From Microbacterium paraoxydans (GTDB taxonomy: Bacteria; Actinomycetota; Actinomycetes; Actinomycetales; Microbacteriaceae), in assembly GCF_020524545.1 (NCBI RefSeq), contig NZ_JAIVLG010000006.1, positions 310,001 through 374,000 on the forward strand: 64,000 nt of DNA, in the 5' to 3' direction. Position numbers and translations under genes: made by a program. A model generated the notes under the pieces. The model was not told the DNA's origin. It saw nothing but the letters and a program-made list of their open reading frames with translations, and did not search any database. The first letter of the stretch is position 1. Every line of letters begins with the position of its first letter. Shown here piece after piece: positions 60,699 to 64,000 of this stretch.

Positions 60699-62193
60699 GA
60701 TCGCGCAGCGCCGGTCCCTCGATGCGGGTGCCGTCGGCGCGGAAGCGTGAGGCGTGCAGGGGGCAGTCCCACGTGCACTCGGCGTCGTTCCACGTGAGCA
60801 CGCCGCCCAGGTGAGGGCACACCGCACTCACCGCACGGGTGACGCCGTCGACGGTCGACACGGCGACCGGCCGACCGGCACGATTCGCCACCGTGCCCCG
60901 GCCTTCGGCGGGTTGCGGGACGGGGGTGGGTCGGCGTTCCGCGTCCGCCCATCCGGAGGAGAGGGCCGCCGCGACCTTCCCGCCCTCCACCGCACCACGG
61001 CCCAGATCGGCGGGGACCGTGAGACGGGTGCCGATCGTGGTCATCCAGGCCGCACGCTCGCGTCGAGGGGTGCCGAGGATCTCCGCCGTCAGGCGCAGCG
61101 CAGCGGCCGGACCGTTCGAGAGGCCCCACTTGCCGTAGCCGGTCGCGAAGCGGATGCGTCCGAGACCGCGAGGCATGGCCCCCACGAACGGGATGAGGTC
61201 GTGCGACTCGTAGTCCTGCGCCGACCAGCGATGCGTCTCCTCGGCGCCGGGGAAGTGCAGTCGGGTCCAGGCGACGAGGTCGTCCACCGCCGCTGTCTCA
61301 CCGTCTCCGCGGCCGACCGGATGGCCGTTGCCGCCGACGACGAGCCGGGCTTCTCCGCCCGGACCGTCGTCCGCGCTGACCGGGCGGATCGAGCGGGTGG
61401 GCCCGTCGACCGAGACGAAAGTCCCGTCCGGGAGGCTGCCCGGCACGCGGAAGGAGACGCAGTATGACCGCAGTCCTCGCGTCTTCGCGAAGTACAGACC
61501 GCGATCCGTGATCGGTGTCCCGGTCGCGAGCACGATGTGGTCGCCGAAGAGCGGTCCATCCACGGTGTCGACCCGGCCGGACAGGGCGCGTGTTCCCGTG
61601 GCTCTGATGCCGGTGTGCACGGTACCGCCCGACGAGAGCAGCTCCGTGGCGAGGGCCTGCGCCACCGCGACCGGATCGATCGTCACCTGATCGTCGAGCG
61701 CGACCGCCGCGGCCACCGGGAAAGTCGTCCTCGGTCGGGTCGTGGCCATCAGCAGCCTCGTGGGGAGGCCGACTTCCCGCGCGGCGGCGTGTTGATCCCG
61801 GACGATCCCGGCGCCGGCCGGCCCCTGCGCGTAGGAGTGGTCGGTGCGGCGGGTGAAGGGCACGTGGGCCAGCTCGGCGAACGCGGTCAGCCACTCCATC
61901 CCCGCGCGATTCGCGTCGACGTAGGCCCGCACGAGGGCGGCCGGATGATGCCGTCGGAGTTCTGCCAGGTGCGCGCCGTGCAGGAGGGAGAGCTTGCCCG
62001 TGTTCGCGCCGGTCGCCAGCTCCGCGATCCCGCCCGCGTCGATCACCGCGACATCGAGTCCGGCGCGGGTGAGCATCACCGCGGTCGAGAGCCCGGTGAT
62101 GCCCGCTCCGACGACGATCACGTCATGGTGCACGCCCGCCTCGAACGGGGACCCCGCGGGCAGGTTCTTCTCGAGCTTCCACAACGGTCTCAT
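60667..62193 (-). CDS. FAD-dependent oxidoreductase with C-terminal Rieske domain
   Basis: 508-aa protein: DAO-type FAD domain (residues 22-390, [20 protein letters not shown]) followed by a Rieske [2Fe-2S] domain (about 420-505) with ligands in CPHLGG and CPLHASRF. Gene fusions of this kind are common in actinobacteria; the electron acceptor and substrate are unknown. I chose the ATG at 62193 as the conserved MRPLWKLE start; earlier in-frame codons up to 62259 are less likely. Divergent from the crcB pair. Confidence 0.9.
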   Translation of the reverse strand: MRPLWKLEKNLPAGSPFEAGVHHDVIVVGAGITGLSTAVMLTRAGLDVAVIDAGGIAELATGANTGKLSLLHGAHLAELRRHHPAALVRAYVDANRAGMEWLTAFAELAHVPFTRRTDHSYAQGPAGAGIVRDQHAAAREVGLPTRLLMATTRPRTTFPVAAAVALDDQVTIDPVAVAQALATELLSSGGTVHTGIRATGTRALSGRVDTVDGPLFGDHIVLATGTPITDRGLYFAKTRGLRSYCVSFRVPGSLPDGTFVSVDGPTRSIRPVSADDGPGGEARLVVGGNGHPVGRGDGETAAVDDLVAWTRLHFPGAEETHRWSAQDYESHDLIPFVGAMPRGLGRIRFATGYGKWGLSNGPAAALRLTAEILGTPRRERAAWMTTIGTRLTVPADLGRGAVEGGKVAAALSSGWADAERRPTPVPQPAEGRGTVANRAGRPVAVSTVDGVTRAVSAVCPHLGGVLTWNDAECTWDCPLHASRFRADGTRIEGPALRDLTPLSGEDRG

Positions 62194-62279
62194 TCCGACA
62201 GTCAACGTCGCGCGGCGCGAGGGAGCCACGCCCTTGACATCGACTCGGCGCGCTGGCACGCGCGACTAAGGTGGCGAGC

Positions 62280-62654
62280 ATGACCTTCCGCCGCATCCTG
62301 TTCGTCGCCGCAGGCGGCACGGTCGGCACGGCGGCGAGGCTGGGCCTCGGCCTGGCGTTGCCCGACGCGGACGGCTTTCCGGTGGCCGTCCTCCTCGCCA
62401 ACGTCCTCGGCGCGGTGCTGATCGGGGTGCTGGCCGCGCGCCTCCCCGCGTCCGCGGACCTCCGCCTCGCTCTCGGAACGGGAGTGCTCGGCGGTTTCAC
62501 GACGTACAGCGCGTTCATGACCGGCGCCGTGCAGCTGTGGGCGGATGCCCCGGTGCTCGCGGCTGCCTACGCCGTCGGCAGTCTGGTGCTCGGACTGGCC
62601 GGAGCCGCGCTCGGCCTGCGCATCGGTCGGCCCCGACGGGGAGCACCAGCGTGA
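62280..62654 (+). CDS. crcB: Fluoride channel CrcB/Fluc, first subunit
   Basis: 124-aa, four-helix Fluc protein exporting fluoride. Family blocks: GGTVGTAARLGLG, LLANVLGAVLIGVL and the TGVLGGFTTYSAF helix that lines the pore. TAAGGT lies seven bases before the ATG. Its stop overlaps the second crcB start (GTGA), and together they should form a heterodimer with antiparallel topology. I see no fluoride riboswitch upstream. Confidence 0.92.
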   Translation: MTFRRILFVAAGGTVGTAARLGLGLALPDADGFPVAVLLANVLGAVLIGVLAARLPASADLRLALGTGVLGGFTTYSAFMTGAVQLWADAPVLAAAYAVGSLVLGLAGAALGLRIGRPRRGAPA

Positions 62655-63010
62655 CCCCGCTGCTCTTCCTCGGCGCCGCGCTCGCCGGCGGGGTCGGCGC
62701 GGTGCTGCGCTACCTCGCCGATCTCGGGGTCGCGCGGCTCGCCGGCCGCCGCTTCCCGTGGGGCATCCTCCTCGTGAACGTATCCGGCTCCTTCGCCCTC
62801 GGGGTCGTCACCGCGGCGCTGCCAGACGCGGCTTTCGTGCTCGGCGCCGGGCTGCTGGGCGGATACACGACCTTCAGCACGGCGATGCTCGACACGGTCG
62901 CGCTGTGGCGGGACGGGGAACGCGGAGCCGCTGTCTTCAACGCGCTCGGGATGCTCCTGCTCGGCGTTCTCGCGGCGGGGCTCGGTCTGGCCCTCGGCAC
63001 CGCCCTCTGA
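62651..63010 (+). CDS. crcB: Fluoride channel CrcB/Fluc, second subunit
   Basis: 119-aa Fluc subunit: GGVGAVLRYLAD, WGILLVNVSGSFALG and the GLLGGYTTFSTAMLDTV pore helix. It starts at a GTG that overlaps the first crcB stop. Paired, non-identical CrcB genes are usual in Gram-positive bacteria. Followed by an 18-bp-stem palindrome. Confidence 0.93.
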   Translation: MTPLLFLGAALAGGVGAVLRYLADLGVARLAGRRFPWGILLVNVSGSFALGVVTAALPDAAFVLGAGLLGGYTTFSTAMLDTVALWRDGERGAAVFNALGMLLLGVLAAGLGLALGTAL

Positions 63011-63035
63011 CCCTCGCGGGGCCGTCCTGCTCCCG

Positions 63036-63093
63036 GTGCGGGATCAAAAACGCTCCCTGCGGCGCGATGCCCGGTGCGTTTTTGATCCCGCAC
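63036..63093. repeat. Palindrome with GATCAAAAACG arms
   Basis: GTGCGGGATCAAAAACGC (63036-63053) and its exact complement (63076-63093) flank a 22-bp loop. The T-rich right arm makes it a possible terminator for the crcB pair. It shares no arm sequence with families 1-3. Confidence 0.85.
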
Positions 63094-63150
63094 GCAGGGG
63101 ATGGGGGGAGGGACGGGGGTTGCGGGGTGGGGAGGGGCGAGGTAGCCTCC

Positions 63151-63180
63151 TTGTTAATCGATTCACGCTAAACGATTAAC
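63151..63180 (+). promoter_or_regulatory. Promoter and paired LacI-type half-sites before the last binding protein
   Basis: GTTAATCG (63153-63160) and CGATTAAC (63173-63180) are exact inverted repeats. Each half also forms a CG-centred LacI-like site, TTAATCGATTCA (63154-63165) and CTAAACGATTAA (63168-63179). TTGTTA and GATTAA are a possible -35/-10 pair, 17 bp apart. Confidence 0.75.
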
Positions 63181-63219
63181 AGCCTAATTCCGCACTCGTC
63201 ACTGTCGAAGGAGACACCG

Positions 63220-64000
63220 ATGCCCCGTACGACCCGCCGCGCTCTGGGCGCCCTCGCCGCATCAGCGGCTGCCGTCCTCGCTCTCAGCGCCTGCTCCTCC
63301 GCGACCGCGGGGGAGAGCTCCGACGGCGACGTCACCCTCAGCTACGCCATATGGGACGAGAACCAGAAGCCCGCGATGGAGGACATCGCCGCGGCGTTCA
63401 CGAAGGAGCACCCGAACGTCACGATCGACATCCAGGTGACCCCGTACAAGGAGTACTTCACCAAGCTGCAGACCGCTGCGACGGGCGGCTCGGCGGCCGA
63501 CGTCTTCTGGATGAACGGTCCGAACTTCCAGCTGTACGCCTCGAACGGGCAGCTCGCACCGCTCGACGACGGCGGCATCGACACCGCGGACTACCCCGAG
63601 GGTCTGATCGACCTGTACACGTACGACGGCACGCTCTACGGCGCTCCGAAGGACTTCGACACCGTCGCGCTCTGGTACAACAAGGCGCTGTTCGACGCCG
63701 CCGGGGTGGAGTACCCCTCGGCGGGGTGGACGTGGGAGGACTTCGCCGCGGCCGCGGCGAAGCTCACAGACCCCGCGAAGGGGCAGTTCGGCGTCGCAGC
63801 CAGTCAGTACGGCCAGGAGAACTTCTACAACTCGATCGCCCAGGCGGGTGGGGAAGTCATCTCCGCCGACGGGACCGAGAGCGGATACGGCACGCCCGAA
63901 GCGCTCGCGGGCATCGAGCTGTGGACCGACCTGATCGCAGCCGGCTCCTCGCCCACGGCACAGCAGATGACCGACACCAACCCCGAGGACTTCTTCCTCT
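63220..64000 (+). CDS. Sugar ABC transporter substrate-binding lipoprotein, 3' end cut by window
   Basis: First 260 residues of a solute-binding protein. The signal peptide ends at lipobox LALSAC (Cys about 25); the mature part shows SYAIWDENQKPAMEDIAAAF and the DVFWMNGPNFQLYASNGQLA block typical of family 1 sugar-binding proteins. AAGGAGA lies seven bases before the ATG. A LacI-type palindrome sits upstream, so another sugar import operon probably continues beyond the window. The reading frame runs off the end. Confidence 0.92.
   Translation, partial: MPRTTRRALGALAASAAAVLALSACSSATAGESSDGDVTLSYAIWDENQKPAMEDIAAAFTKEHPNVTIDIQVTPYKEYFTKLQTAATGGSAADVFWMNGPNFQLYASNGQLAPLDDGGIDTADYPEGLIDLYTYDGTLYGAPKDFDTVALWYNKALFDAAGVEYPSAGWTWEDFAAAAAKLTDPAKGQFGVAASQYGQENFYNSIAQAGGEVISADGTESGYGTPEALAGIELWTDLIAAGSSPTAQQMTDTNPEDFFL

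Noticed and set aside
62193..62280. Fluoride riboswitch upstream of the crcB pair
   Set aside because: The short intergenic region lacks the conserved crcB-motif pseudoknot sequence, and the promoter appears to be leaderless.

Overview
The window is high-GC DNA from an actinobacterium, most likely Microbacterium or a close member of the Microbacteriaceae. The pointers are the codon bias, a DUF3073 protein, the scattered purine genes, sugar ABC importers paired with LacI regulators, and many genes that appear to be leaderless (a TAnnnT box six or seven bases before an ATG or GTG, with no Shine-Dalgarno). I found no rRNA, tRNA, transposase, phage gene or CRISPR array. It reads as ordinary chromosome rich in catabolic cassettes.

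Layout. 1-2214: sulfur-stress cassette (CsoR/CstR-type repressor, 54-aa cysteine protein, CoA-disulfide reductase fused to rhodanese). 2161-4952: alpha-glucosidase with a LacI regulator. 5107-6945: DUF1761 membrane protein and a secreted (alpha/alpha)-barrel protein. 6970-8548: purQ, purS, apt. 8677-14685: CelR/CebR-type beta-glucoside operon (binding protein, two permeases, GH1 beta-glucosidase, LacI). 14693-20954: 5-oxoproline cassette (GntR, NRAMP-like transporter, PxpA, fused PxpB-PxpC, biotin carboxylase-BCCP). 21078-29876: uracil-type permease, purC, PadR plus drug exporter, GNAT, purD, Nudix, SCP-2-like, VOC protein and MarR. 29888-36841: iron-regulated haem uptake (hmuTUV and a large wall-anchored HtaA protein). 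37054-42030: two small unknowns, purM, purF and a CynX-type MFS carrier. 42237-54839: probable mucin O-glycan locus (LacI, GH35 beta-galactosidase, secreted GH101 endo-alpha-N-acetylgalactosaminidase, ABC importer), interrupted by a VapBC pair. 54925-64000: MOSC protein, DUF3073, universal stress protein, PadR-DUF4097 pair, TipA-like regulator with a probable internal start, nitroreductase, FAD-Rieske oxidoreductase, two CrcB fluoride channel subunits, and the start of another sugar-binding protein.

How the parts work together. Four carbohydrate or amide catabolic cassettes each carry a local regulator and visible operators. Purine synthesis is split over five places (purQS with apt, purC, purD, purM-purF), and most of these genes begin with GTG six bases after a TAnnnT box. 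Haem capture (HtaA) and import (HmuTUV) diverge from two DtxR-type iron boxes.

The least explained layer is intergenic. At least three families of dispersed palindromes share conserved outer arms and variable centres. Two copies lie between divergently transcribed genes, where they cannot be terminators. The observations I rate highest are these palindromes, the internal TipAS start, the mucin locus and the biotin carboxylase/PxpBC arrangement.
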